64,000 bases of DNA from CAJXVA01 sp963761755. Its GTDB lineage: Bacteria > Myxococcota_A > Polyangia > Nannocystales > Nannocystaceae. Below are positions 36,522 through 43,722 of this stretch, in pieces. Position 1 is the first letter of the stretch. Every line of letters begins with the position of its first letter. A program made the translations under genes and the position numbers. Location: assembly GCA_963761755.1 (NCBI GenBank), contig CAVXIC010000022.1, positions 26,187-90,186 of the forward strand. Reading direction: 5' to 3'. The notes under the pieces are model-generated. The model was not told the DNA's origin and searched no databases. It was given only the letters and a program-made list of their open reading frames with translations.

Positions 36522-37403
36522 TCACCGGCGCCATCGAGGTTCGGGACCGCCGGAGTTCTCGAAGACCCGCACCGCCCACGCCATCACCGCCCGGACCTTG
36601 GGCAAGCGGGCCCTGGAACCGTGCACGACCATCCACAGCGCGCGCGACGGCACCGGGCCCAGGTCGAGCGCGCCCACCTGGGCCGCATCGACCTCGACGA
36701 CCTCGTCCAGCCGCAGCGCAAATCCCCGTGGCAACACTGCCACGCCCAATCCGGCGCGTACGGCCATGCCCAGCGATTCCAGGTCCTCGACGAGCAGTCG
36801 AGGGTCTCGCCCGGCGAACGCTCGCTGTGCGTGCTTCTGCTCCTCGATCTCCGCGAGCGATCCCGCGAGGCCCAGCCAGGCCACAGCCGGATGGAGATCC
36901 AATCGTCCGGACGCGAACAGCCCGTAGTGTTCGGTGTGAATCTTGCGCGCGACGAGGTCGCCGCGCTGGGGCCGGACGAATCGCAGCGCGATGTCTGCTT
37001 CGCCGGCCGCGAGCGAGGTGACGCGGTTGTTCGCGAGCACCCTGAGATTCAAGCGAGGGTGCCGGTCGTAGAAGTCGGGCAGGGCGGGGACCAGCACCCA
37101 CCGCACGAGTTCGCCGACGGTCGCGATCGAGACGGTCCCGTGCAGCTCGGGGGTGTCGTCCAGCGCCGCCTCGGCGGCCAGAGCAGCTTCCATCATCGGC
37201 GCGACGGCGGCGAGAAGCTCCGCGCCTCGGGGCGTGAGCGTGATGGGCGTGTCGCGAAGCACAAGGGGGGAGCCTGCCCGCGACTCCAACCTCTGCAGTT
37301 GGCGACTCACGGTGGACTGGCTCACGCCCAGCGCCTTGGCGGCTGCGGTCAAGCTTCCGAGCCGCGCGACGGACTCGAACGTGCGCAGGTGGTCCCAGTC
37401 CAT
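36522..37403 (-). CDS. LysR-family transcriptional regulator
   Basis: ATG 37403 gives 293 residues (MDWDHLRTFESVARLGSLTA), the usual LysR size; an upstream extension to 37475 is unsupported. The HTH is clear (AAAKALGVSQSTVSRQLQRL, LVLRDTPITLTPRGAELL). The effector-binding domain begins about residue 90 (GTVSIATVGELVRWVLVPAL) and runs to the end, with DIALRFVRPQRGDLVARKIH. LysR proteins activate or repress nearby, often divergent, genes. It faces the MBL-fold gene over 107 bases holding two inverted repeats, so that gene is the likely target. The stop codon lies within the 31-bp dispersed repeat. Confidence 0.92.
   Translation of the reverse strand: MDWDHLRTFESVARLGSLTAAAKALGVSQSTVSRQLQRLESRAGSPLVLRDTPITLTPRGAELLAAVAPMMEAALAAEAALDDTPELHGTVSIATVGELVRWVLVPALPDFYDRHPRLNLRVLANNRVTSLAAGEADIALRFVRPQRGDLVARKIHTEHYGLFASGRLDLHPAVAWLGLAGSLAEIEEQKHAQRAFAGRDPRLLVEDLESLGMAVRAGLGVAVLPRGFALRLDEVVEVDAAQVGALDLGPVPSRALWMVVHGSRARLPKVRAVMAWAVRVFENSGGPEPRWRR
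36524..36554. repeat. 31-bp dispersed repeat, copy 2, across the LysR stop codon
   Basis: CACCGGCGCCATCGAGGTTC, then GGGACCGCCGG, covers the last codons and stop of the LysR gene. It differs from the copy at 32208-32238 at one base in the shared stretch. Confidence 0.7.
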
Positions 37404-37415
37404 CACCGACAGTCT

Positions 37416-37453
37416 CGCCGGCTCGACCGGCGTTGGCCATCCGAATGCGGATG
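37416..37453. promoter_or_regulatory. Two inverted repeats in the LysR/MBL divergent gap
   Basis: CGCCGG-5-CCGGCG at 37416-37432 and CATCCG-4-CGGATG at 37438-37453 are both perfect six-base inverted repeats in the 107-base divergent region. Either could be a LysR or other operator; this is inferred from position only. Confidence 0.45.
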
Positions 37454-37510
37454 ACTGTCGTGCAGGCGTGCCCATTGGCGGAGCCTGGCGGCGGGGCCAA
37501 AGTCCCCACG

Positions 37511-38350
37511 ATGGAGATTCAGCAGCTTCGTAGCGCCACCATGCTCGTCTCGTTCGGACAGCACCGCCTGCTCGTCGACCCGATGCTGGCCGACGTGGGC
37601 GCGATTCCTGGCTTCAAGATGTGGGGCGGCGGACGCAAGCGCAACCCGCTGGTCCCCACTCCGCCGGGGACCGCCGACGCGCTCGCACGCGCCACCGGGG
37701 TGCTCATTACCCATGAGCATCCCGATCACTTCGACCTCGCCGGGCGCGCCTGGGCCAAGCGCTCGGGGCTGCCGGTTTGGGCCAATCGGATGGACGTGCC
37801 GCGGCTGCGACGCAAAGGGCTGGACGCGCGCGCGCTGGAGGACGGCGAGCTGGGCGTCGACCTGGAGGTGATCCCGTCGCGACATGGCAGAGGGCTGCTG
37901 GGATGGGTACTGGGACCCGTCGCTGGGTACTACTTCGCGCCGCAGGGGGAGCCGAGCCTGTACATCACCGGCGACTCCGTCCTCACCGACACGGTCGTCG
38001 ACGCCCTCGAGCGCCTGCGTCCCGACGTGGTCGTGGCTCCCGCAGGCGCGGCCAACATGGGCATCGGTGGCGACATCCTGTTCTCGGTCGACGAGCTGGT
38101 GACGTTGGCACGCCTGGCGCCGGCCGACGTCGTGTTCAACCACCTCGAGGCGCTCGACCACTGCCCGACCACGCGCGCCGAGCTGCGCGATCGCATGCGC
38201 GCAGAGGGCCTGCGCGATCGGGTTCACGTTCCCGAGGACGGTGAGTCCCTGCGCTTCGATCACGCCTCGACGCATCGCCCCGTGACCCGAGACGTCTCGC
38301 TGCAGCCGGGCCTGCAGAAGTGGATGACCTCGCCGCTGGCCGGCGGTTGA
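37511..38350 (+). CDS. MBL-fold metal-dependent hydrolase
   Basis: ATG 37511 gives 279 residues. The metallo-beta-lactamase-fold signature is present: LLVDPMLAD, ITHEHPDHFDL (HxHxDH-type metal site), then VIPSRHGRG with another His, ITGDSVLT with an Asp, and VFNHLEALDHCPTTR. The order resembles the UlaG-like branch, which hydrolyses lactone or phosphodiester-type substrates, but the substrate here is unknown. Cytoplasmic, no signal. Its position divergent from LysR suggests it is the regulated gene. The longer frame from 37433 is not needed. Confidence 0.85.
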   Translation: MEIQQLRSATMLVSFGQHRLLVDPMLADVGAIPGFKMWGGGRKRNPLVPTPPGTADALARATGVLITHEHPDHFDLAGRAWAKRSGLPVWANRMDVPRLRRKGLDARALEDGELGVDLEVIPSRHGRGLLGWVLGPVAGYYFAPQGEPSLYITGDSVLTDTVVDALERLRPDVVVAPAGAANMGIGGDILFSVDELVTLARLAPADVVFNHLEALDHCPTTRAELRDRMRAEGLRDRVHVPEDGESLRFDHASTHRPVTRDVSLQPGLQKWMTSPLAGG

Positions 38351-38418
38351 GCGGTGGCATACGCGTCTCCCCGGGTTTTTTCATCGATTTCGGGGGGGAG
38401 CGGCCACATGATGCACGC

Positions 38419-38952
38419 ATGATGGGGCGCAAAACGCTGATCTCCTGCTGCCTGGGTGCACTCATGACGTTGGTCTTGGGCGGCTGCCACGACGATCGGG
38501 CGGCCGAGTGCGCCAACGGCGAGTGCATCTGCGCCGCGGGTGCCGACTGCACGATCCCCTGCGCCGCGCCGCCCTGCCAGGCCACGTGCGAGCCCGACTC
38601 GACGTGCGAGAGCGAGTGTGCCAACGGGGACTGCACGTGCGAGCCCGGAGCACGGTGCACGTTCGCCTGCGCCGCGCCGCCCTGTCACGTGGCGTGCGAG
38701 GGAGATCACGAGCAGTGCGATGGCCAGTGCGCCAACGGTACCTGCACCTGTGGCCCCAACAGCCAATGCGCCTTCGAGTGCACCGCTCCGCCGTGTCACG
38801 CCTCGTGCGAGGCGGGCGCATCGTGCTCGCTGCGGTGCCCCGACGGGCTCAACGGCAACTGCTCCCTCGACCAATGCGACGGCGAGCTCACGATGTGTCC
38901 CGACGGGGTCACCGCCGTCTGCGGGGTGCCGTGCCCGGAGCCACCGATGTGA
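38419..38952 (+). CDS. Cys-rich repeat lipoprotein
   Basis: ATG 38419 gives 177 residues beginning with a lipoprotein signal (ISCCLGALMTLVLGGC). The mature part has roughly 40 cysteines arranged in three repeats of about 35 residues, each with ANGxCxC, a second Cys cluster, and the invariant APPCxxxCE ending (CAAPPCQATCE, CAAPPCHVACE, CTAPPCHASCE), followed by a diverged tail. Such small disulfide-rich repeats occur in myxobacterial surface proteins; the function is unknown. The upstream extension of the frame to 38320 has no signal. Confidence 0.78.
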   Translation: MMGRKTLISCCLGALMTLVLGGCHDDRAAECANGECICAAGADCTIPCAAPPCQATCEPDSTCESECANGDCTCEPGARCTFACAAPPCHVACEGDHEQCDGQCANGTCTCGPNSQCAFECTAPPCHASCEAGASCSLRCPDGLNGNCSLDQCDGELTMCPDGVTAVCGVPCPEPPM

Positions 38953-38979
38953 TGGACTCCGCCCGATTGCCCTGGGTCA

Positions 38980-40398
38980 TCAGCCCGGCGGGTTGGTGAC
39001 GCTCTTGAGCTGACCACCGGTCATGTCGCTGTAGACATAGTGGACCCCGCTGACGAGGACCTGCTCCATTGCGGGCACGTTGAGCGGGTCGATCTTCCAC
39101 GCCCAGCCCGACTGATCGACCAGCCAGACGAAGTTGTCGACATCGATGCTGACCCCGATGGGCGTCGAGCACTGGGCGAGTTGGTGTTTGGCGATCAGCG
39201 TCCGGGTCTGGCCGTCGATCTCGACGAGCTCACAGGGGCTGTTGGAGGCGACCCACACGTGGAAGTCTTGGTCGATCGCCATCCCGCGGTGACATGCGGA
39301 GGTGTCGGCGATCGAGACCCAGCTCTCCGTCGCGACGTCGTAGGTCGACACCGGCCCCGAGCAGCCTGCCATCCATGGGTCGCCGTTGGGATCGACGGTC
39401 ATGCCGTAAGATTGAATGTTCGCCGGCTGGGAGATCCGCGTGACGTCGACCGGGTTGTTGCCGGTGTTGACCCGGACGAGCTCGCCCCGGAGTCCGGTGA
39501 ACCAAGGGCGGTCCTGAGGGTCGAGCGCACCGCCGTACGGCGCGTACCCGTTGCCGACCCAGCCTGGGACGACGAGGTCCTCCTCCTCGGCGCCGCTGGT
39601 GCCATCCAAGCGGATCAGATGGGCTGCTCCGTCTGCGGCGAGGTAGCCCAGCCAAACCTTCTGGTTGATGAACGAACAGGTCGCCTCGTTCCAGTCGCCG
39701 ATGGTCCAGGTGATCCCACGCGGGCCCTGCTGCTGGGCGCCGCCCCACGCGGCGTGCACGGTGGTCCAGACGACGCACTCGTCGGTATCCCAGGCCAAGA
39801 TGTCGGTCGCGTTCTGCGACGTCGTGATCATCCCGTCCATGTTGCGGTCGATGCAGTCGTCGATGTTGGCCGCAACCGCCGTCGAACGCCCCGTGCCGCG
39901 AGAGTTGACCACCACGAAGCGGCCGTCGCCAGAGACGGCCGTCCGCGACGCGCTCTCGGTCGCGCCGCTGGGCCCGATGTTGTAACGCGCGACCTCGATC
40001 AGCGTCCGAGTGTCGATCTTGGCCACGGTGCCGTCGCTCGTTCCGGGCACCCAGATGAAGCTCTCGTCGATGTCCGCACCACCACCACCGCCCGCGTTGC
40101 AGCCCGTGGGGACGTCGGGGTCGACGGCGACGTCGAACTTTGGGCCGTCGTCGGCCGAGTCGGTCGAGTCGGCGCCGCTGGTGCCCGCGCCGTCACCCTT
40201 CGACCCAGAGGCGTTGGAATCGGTGCCGCCCGAGTCGGTCTCGCCCATCGTGCCAGCGCTGGAGAGTCCCCCGATGGTCACGCCCTCGTCGCCGGACGCG
40301 GTGTCTCGCTGCGACGGATCTCCACAACCTACGAGCGCGACGGAGACGAGCAGCATCGACGCTGCGAGGGGGCCGCGGTCTGTGATGGGCATCCACAT
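38980..40398 (-). CDS. Beta-propeller-like lipoprotein with Ser/Thr/Gly stalk
   Basis: ATG 40398 (or 40392) gives about 472 residues. The signal ends SVALVGCGDPSQ. A Ser/Asp/Gly linker of about 80 residues precedes a propeller-like domain with repeats such as AVSGDGRFVVVNSRGTGRST, NGYAPYGGALDPQDRPWFTG, GMTVDPNGDPWMAGCSGPV, GMAIDQDFHVWVASNSPC and GVSIDVDNFVWLVDQSG. The pattern recalls SMP-30/vgb-like or NHL-like propellers. Early in the domain DIDESFIWVPGTSDG looks like a start strand. An outer-envelope anchored binding protein is likely. Paralogue-like to the two propeller lipoproteins at 23-27 kb in plan, not in sequence. Confidence 0.82.
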   Translation of the reverse strand: MWMPITDRGPLAASMLLVSVALVGCGDPSQRDTASGDEGVTIGGLSSAGTMGETDSGGTDSNASGSKGDGAGTSGADSTDSADDGPKFDVAVDPDVPTGCNAGGGGGADIDESFIWVPGTSDGTVAKIDTRTLIEVARYNIGPSGATESASRTAVSGDGRFVVVNSRGTGRSTAVAANIDDCIDRNMDGMITTSQNATDILAWDTDECVVWTTVHAAWGGAQQQGPRGITWTIGDWNEATCSFINQKVWLGYLAADGAAHLIRLDGTSGAEEEDLVVPGWVGNGYAPYGGALDPQDRPWFTGLRGELVRVNTGNNPVDVTRISQPANIQSYGMTVDPNGDPWMAGCSGPVSTYDVATESWVSIADTSACHRGMAIDQDFHVWVASNSPCELVEIDGQTRTLIAKHQLAQCSTPIGVSIDVDNFVWLVDQSGWAWKIDPLNVPAMEQVLVSGVHYVYSDMTGGQLKSVTNPPG

Positions 40399-40550
40399 GG
40401 CGCGCCCAATTTCCCCTACTTCGGGTGTAAAGCACAAGTGGGGCCGGTTCTGTAGGTCCGTCGGTGACACGTGCGGTGCAGGTCCGACACGGACCGCATC
40501 GAACCTCCGGAGGTTGCGGTCGGAGCGCGTCCAGTCCATGACGGGGATAC

Positions 40551-41333
40551 ATGTTCGAGAACAAGCACGTGCTCGTCGCCGGAGGCACCAGTGGCATCAA
40601 CCTCGGAATCGCGAAGGGGTTTGCCCGCGCAGGCGCCAAGGTTTCCGTGTTCAGCCGCAAGCAGGACAAGGTCGACGCAGCCGTCGGCGCGCTCAGCGAG
40701 CTGGGATCGCCCGCCCACGGCGGCGTCGCGGACGTGCGGGAACCGGAGCAGGTCAAGGCGGTCATCGCTGCCGCCGCCGACGCTCGAGGGTCGATCGATG
40801 TCCTCGTCAGCGGCGCGGCGGGCAACTTCCTCGCCCCCGCCGTGACGATGTCGCCCAACGCGTTCGGCTCGGTTGTGGGCATCGACCTCAACGGTACGTT
40901 CCACGTGCTGCGCTACGCCTTCGAGCACCTTACCAAGCCGGGCGCGTCCATCATCAACATCTCCGCCCCGCAGGCGTGGGTCCCAATGGTCGCGCAGGCC
41001 CACGTCTGCGCCGCCAAGGCAGGCATCGACATGCTCACCAAAACCCTCGCGATGGAGTGGGGCCCGGCGGGCATCCGCGTCAACTCCTTGGTGCCCGGAC
41101 CCATCGAAGGCACCGAGGGCATGGATCGCCTCCTGGTCGACAAGTCGCGAAAGGCCGCGCTTGCCAAGACCGTCCCCCTGGGTCGCCTGGGCCAGGTGGA
41201 AGACTGCGCCGACGTGGCCATGTTCCTCGCTTCCGACGCCGCCCGCTACGTCAGCGGCGTCGTGCTCCCCGTCGACGGCGGGTGGTCGCTCGGCGGCGCC
41301 TCGATAGCGATGGGGCAGATGATGGGCGGGTGA
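40551..41333 (+). CDS. SDR oxidoreductase resembling 2,4-dienoyl-CoA reductase
   Basis: The 260-residue protein is a classical-length short-chain dehydrogenase with NAD(P) motif GGTSGINLGIAKGFARAGAK (residues 11-30), Asp61 and LVSGAAGNFLAP at about 86. The usual YxxxK catalytic pair is absent: the region reads AQAHVCAAKAGID, with His five before Lys156. The mammalian and peroxisomal 2,4-dienoyl-CoA reductases share exactly this change (HxxxxK) and the following MEWGPAGIRVNSLVPGPIEG tail. That family reduces 2,4-dienoyl-CoA esters with NADPH during unsaturated fatty acid beta-oxidation. The substrate is inferred from this match. No other fatty acid gene is adjacent. The RAYT element begins 17 bases downstream. 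Confidence 0.88.
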   Translation: MFENKHVLVAGGTSGINLGIAKGFARAGAKVSVFSRKQDKVDAAVGALSELGSPAHGGVADVREPEQVKAVIAAAADARGSIDVLVSGAAGNFLAPAVTMSPNAFGSVVGIDLNGTFHVLRYAFEHLTKPGASIINISAPQAWVPMVAQAHVCAAKAGIDMLTKTLAMEWGPAGIRVNSLVPGPIEGTEGMDRLLVDKSRKAALAKTVPLGRLGQVEDCADVAMFLASDAARYVSGVVLPVDGGWSLGGASIAMGQMMGG

Positions 41334-41412
41334 AGGAGTGCGTGGAGTGGATCCAGTCCGGAAGTAGTTTTCCATGCAACGCGAGCCGGTCGTGGTCGAC
41401 CGGTCTCGTGCA

Positions 41413-42399
41413 ATGTCGCAGCCCAGGAACCTCTACTCTGACACCACCCTGTACGTCACCTGTCGCTGCGTGAACCGCAGTTTTCGCCTCGTTCCCACCA
41501 AGCGGGTCAGGCGCATCTTCCGCTACGCCTTCGCGGTCGTGTCCGAGAAGTACAGGAGGAAGTTCCTCATGAGGTTCTTCGAGTTCGAGGTGCTCTCCAC
41601 CCACTACCACCTCGTCCTCCAAAACGGGCTGGGCAAAGTCACCGACTTCCTTCAGGAACTCAACTCCCTCATCGCTCGCGAGCTCAACGCCGTCCGTGGT
41701 ACCAGCGGCAAGTTCTTCGAGCCCGACCCCGGCATCCAGACCATCCTCGGTGACGAACGCGTCCTCGAGCACGCCGTCTACACCCTCGCCAACGCCGTCG
41801 CGGCCGGCCTCGTCAACACCACCACCGCCTGGAAGGGCGAAAACTCCCTCCGCTTGGCCTACGGCAAGGCGTACCCCGTCTCCAAGCCCAAGATTGGCCT
41901 GTGGTCCAACAAGCGCAGCTTGGCCAACCGCAGGGAAGCCCGACGCTCCAAACGCGCTGCCTATTCCGGACGGTCCACCCTCCCCGAGCTCGCCACCTTG
42001 ATGCTCGATCGCCCGCCAATCCTCCCCGAGCTCTCCGATGCTCAGCTACGCGCCAAGATCCGCGAGCGCCTCGTAGAACGAGAGCAGACGATCGCCAAGC
42101 TCAGAGGCCGCCGCGCCGTGGTGGGCATGAAGGCCGCGCTCAAGGTGCACTGGTCGACGATCCCCCTCAAGGGCGAGGAGATGTTCTGCATGCGACCGAC
42201 CCTCTCCACGCAGACCAAGGAGCAGCGCAAGCAGATGAAGCGCCTCAGGCTGAAGTTCCTCGCCGAGTACGCCGAAGCGCTCAGGCTCTGGATCCTGGGT
42301 CGCCGGGACGTCGTCTTCCCGGCCGGCACCACCCGAATGCGGCTTCGCTTCCTCGTCCCCTGCGAGCCCCTCCCGCTCGACCTGCTCCTCGCCGGCTAG
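41413..42399 (+). CDS. REP-associated tyrosine transposase (Y1 HUH family)
   Basis: ATG 41413 gives 328 residues. The N-terminal domain has the Y1_Tnp layout: LYVTCRCVNRSFRLVPTKRV, then FFEFEVLSTHYHLVLQNG with the HUH motif HYH, and VTDFLQELNSLIARELNAVR. The following helices carry NSLIARELNAVRGTSGKFFE. HUH Y1 transposases nick single-stranded DNA through a catalytic Tyr and act on hairpin ends; the RAYT branch is domesticated in many bacteria to act on REP sequences. The catalytic Tyr cannot be fixed without an alignment. The C-terminal half is Arg/Lys-rich and longer than typical IS200 transposases. The gene appears intact, so activity is possible. Confidence 0.85.
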   Translation: MSQPRNLYSDTTLYVTCRCVNRSFRLVPTKRVRRIFRYAFAVVSEKYRRKFLMRFFEFEVLSTHYHLVLQNGLGKVTDFLQELNSLIARELNAVRGTSGKFFEPDPGIQTILGDERVLEHAVYTLANAVAAGLVNTTTAWKGENSLRLAYGKAYPVSKPKIGLWSNKRSLANRREARRSKRAAYSGRSTLPELATLMLDRPPILPELSDAQLRAKIRERLVEREQTIAKLRGRRAVVGMKAALKVHWSTIPLKGEEMFCMRPTLSTQTKEQRKQMKRLRLKFLAEYAEALRLWILGRRDVVFPAGTTRMRLRFLVPCEPLPLDLLLAG

Positions 42400-42506
42400 C
42401 CTGCGACCAACAATCTCGAATTGCTGAAGGCGAGCGAGAGCTCGTCCGCTTGCATTGGTTTCGCACCGAATACCAAGGTCGCGACCTGTCTCTCGCGGCC
42501 AGGCTT

Positions 42507-42527
42507 ATACGTCCCTGGTGGACGTAT
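42507..42527. other. Perfect hairpin downstream of the RAYT gene
   Basis: ATACGTCC, five loop bases CTGGT, then GGACGTAT: a perfect 8-bp stem about 110 bases after the transposase stop and inside the terminal repeats. It may be a recognition hairpin for the HUH enzyme. Confidence 0.6.
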
Positions 42528-42624
42528 GAGCAGACCGCGCGCGCCAGAAAAGTACTGGAAATCTCCCTCTGACGCTCCGACTCGAGAAGAACCAGCACAC
42601 TTCTTCCGGACTGGATCTCCCCTC

Positions 42625-43584
42625 CTACTCCGCGGTCGCTGTACAGTCGCCGGCACCATCGGGACGCCACATGCGGATGTACTCGAAGGTCCCGACCACG
42701 TCGGGCGACGCTCCCAGGTCGGGCTCGGTCCCGTTGCTGTTCCAGCCGTTCGTCATCAGACCGACCTGGAGTGCGCCTGGCATGTCGCTTCGGTTGTACG
42801 AGTTCGTCACCATCCACGCGTCCTCACCGTCGAGCTGGCGGGCCAAGATGAACTCGGAGCCAACGCGGCAGATCCGCAGCATACCGGCCGTCATTCCGCT
42901 GACCGGCGTGAGGTCGAGCACCGAGTTCGAGTTGGTCGTCGTCTTCCCCTCGGAGGAAAGACCGACTTCCAGTGACTGGTTGCCCACGTTGTGGATGATC
43001 CAGTTCTCGCTTCCGCTGGACGACGCCGGGTCGCGCACCATGAGGCCCGCAGAGTTGTACAGACCCGTCGGGGGGCTCCCCGGCGATCCGACCCGATCGG
43101 CCGAGACCGTGACCTCGACCACGAAGTCTCCCGAGAGGTCCTTGTAGAGGAAGGGCCCCGAGAAGTCGCCGTACCACCCGCCGGCGGTGGGCGTCATGGT
43201 GAGTCGACCGTCGCTGGTCATGGAGACGTCGAGGGTCGAGTACGGCGCGTCTTCGCCCTCCGTCTCGTGCAAGCGGGTCCACTGCGAGAGCGTGGCCGGG
43301 TCGTCGAACTCGTCGTCGAACCCCTCCGGCTCGGGACTTCCCGTACCCGATCCGTCGGCCGCGTTCGAGTCCGTTTCGTCCGTACTGTTGCCGGTCGTCC
43401 CACCGTCGTTGCCGCTCGGGTCGCCCGTCGGGCTGCCGGTGGGGTTCCCGCTCATGCTTCCACCGTCGCTGTCACCGATCTCGGTGTCGCCGCCGGGACC
43501 CTCCACGTCATCTGCACCGCAGGCCGCGGCGAGGGTGGCGAGGCTCAGGGCCAAGGGGCGAACGATCGTTCGAGGGCCGTACAC
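42625..43584 (-). CDS. DUF1349/concanavalin-like lipoprotein
   Basis: The 319-residue protein starts at GTG 43584 with lipobox TLAAACGADD, followed by a long Gly/Ser/Thr/Asp linker to about residue 90. The C-terminal 200 residues form a beta-sandwich resembling the DUF1349/LamG-like concanavalin fold: DEFDDPATLSQWTRLHE, SGDFVVEVTVSADR, YNSAGLMVRDPASSSGSENW, WNSNGTEPDLGASPDVVGTF. This fold commonly binds carbohydrate in secreted proteins. No catalytic residues are apparent. An outer-surface anchored position is likely. Its stop is eight bases from the end of the mobile element. Confidence 0.82.
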   Translation of the reverse strand: MYGPRTIVRPLALSLATLAAACGADDVEGPGGDTEIGDSDGGSMSGNPTGSPTGDPSGNDGGTTGNSTDETDSNAADGSGTGSPEPEGFDDEFDDPATLSQWTRLHETEGEDAPYSTLDVSMTSDGRLTMTPTAGGWYGDFSGPFLYKDLSGDFVVEVTVSADRVGSPGSPPTGLYNSAGLMVRDPASSSGSENWIIHNVGNQSLEVGLSSEGKTTTNSNSVLDLTPVSGMTAGMLRICRVGSEFILARQLDGEDAWMVTNSYNRSDMPGALQVGLMTNGWNSNGTEPDLGASPDVVGTFEYIRMWRPDGAGDCTATAE

Positions 43585-43722
43585 GAACTGGGTTTAGCTC
43601 GTGCCGCGGGTAGGTCAAGCTGGGCCCGTCGTATGCATGCTCGGAGCCCTGGCGCACGAGATCGGCGGCACCCGCACCCCGATTCTACCTACACTCCGCC
43701 GAACGGCTCGGCTGACGTGGGA

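Larger units (their letters stand above)
41350..42617. mobile_element. RAYT-type transposase unit with inverted terminal sequences
   Basis: The transposase gene is bracketed by GATCCAGTCCGGAAG at 41350-41364 and its exact reverse complement at 42603-42617. The match extends by three more bases (AGT) after one mismatch on each side, to 41368 and 42599. The unit is about 1,268 bases and lies between unrelated genes. It also contains hairpins downstream of the gene: CGAGC-GAGA-GCTCG at 42431-42444 and ATACGTCC-CTGGT-GGACGTAT at 42507-42527. Such structures are expected of REP/RAYT and HUH-type single-strand elements. That it moves as a unit is inferred. Confidence 0.72.
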
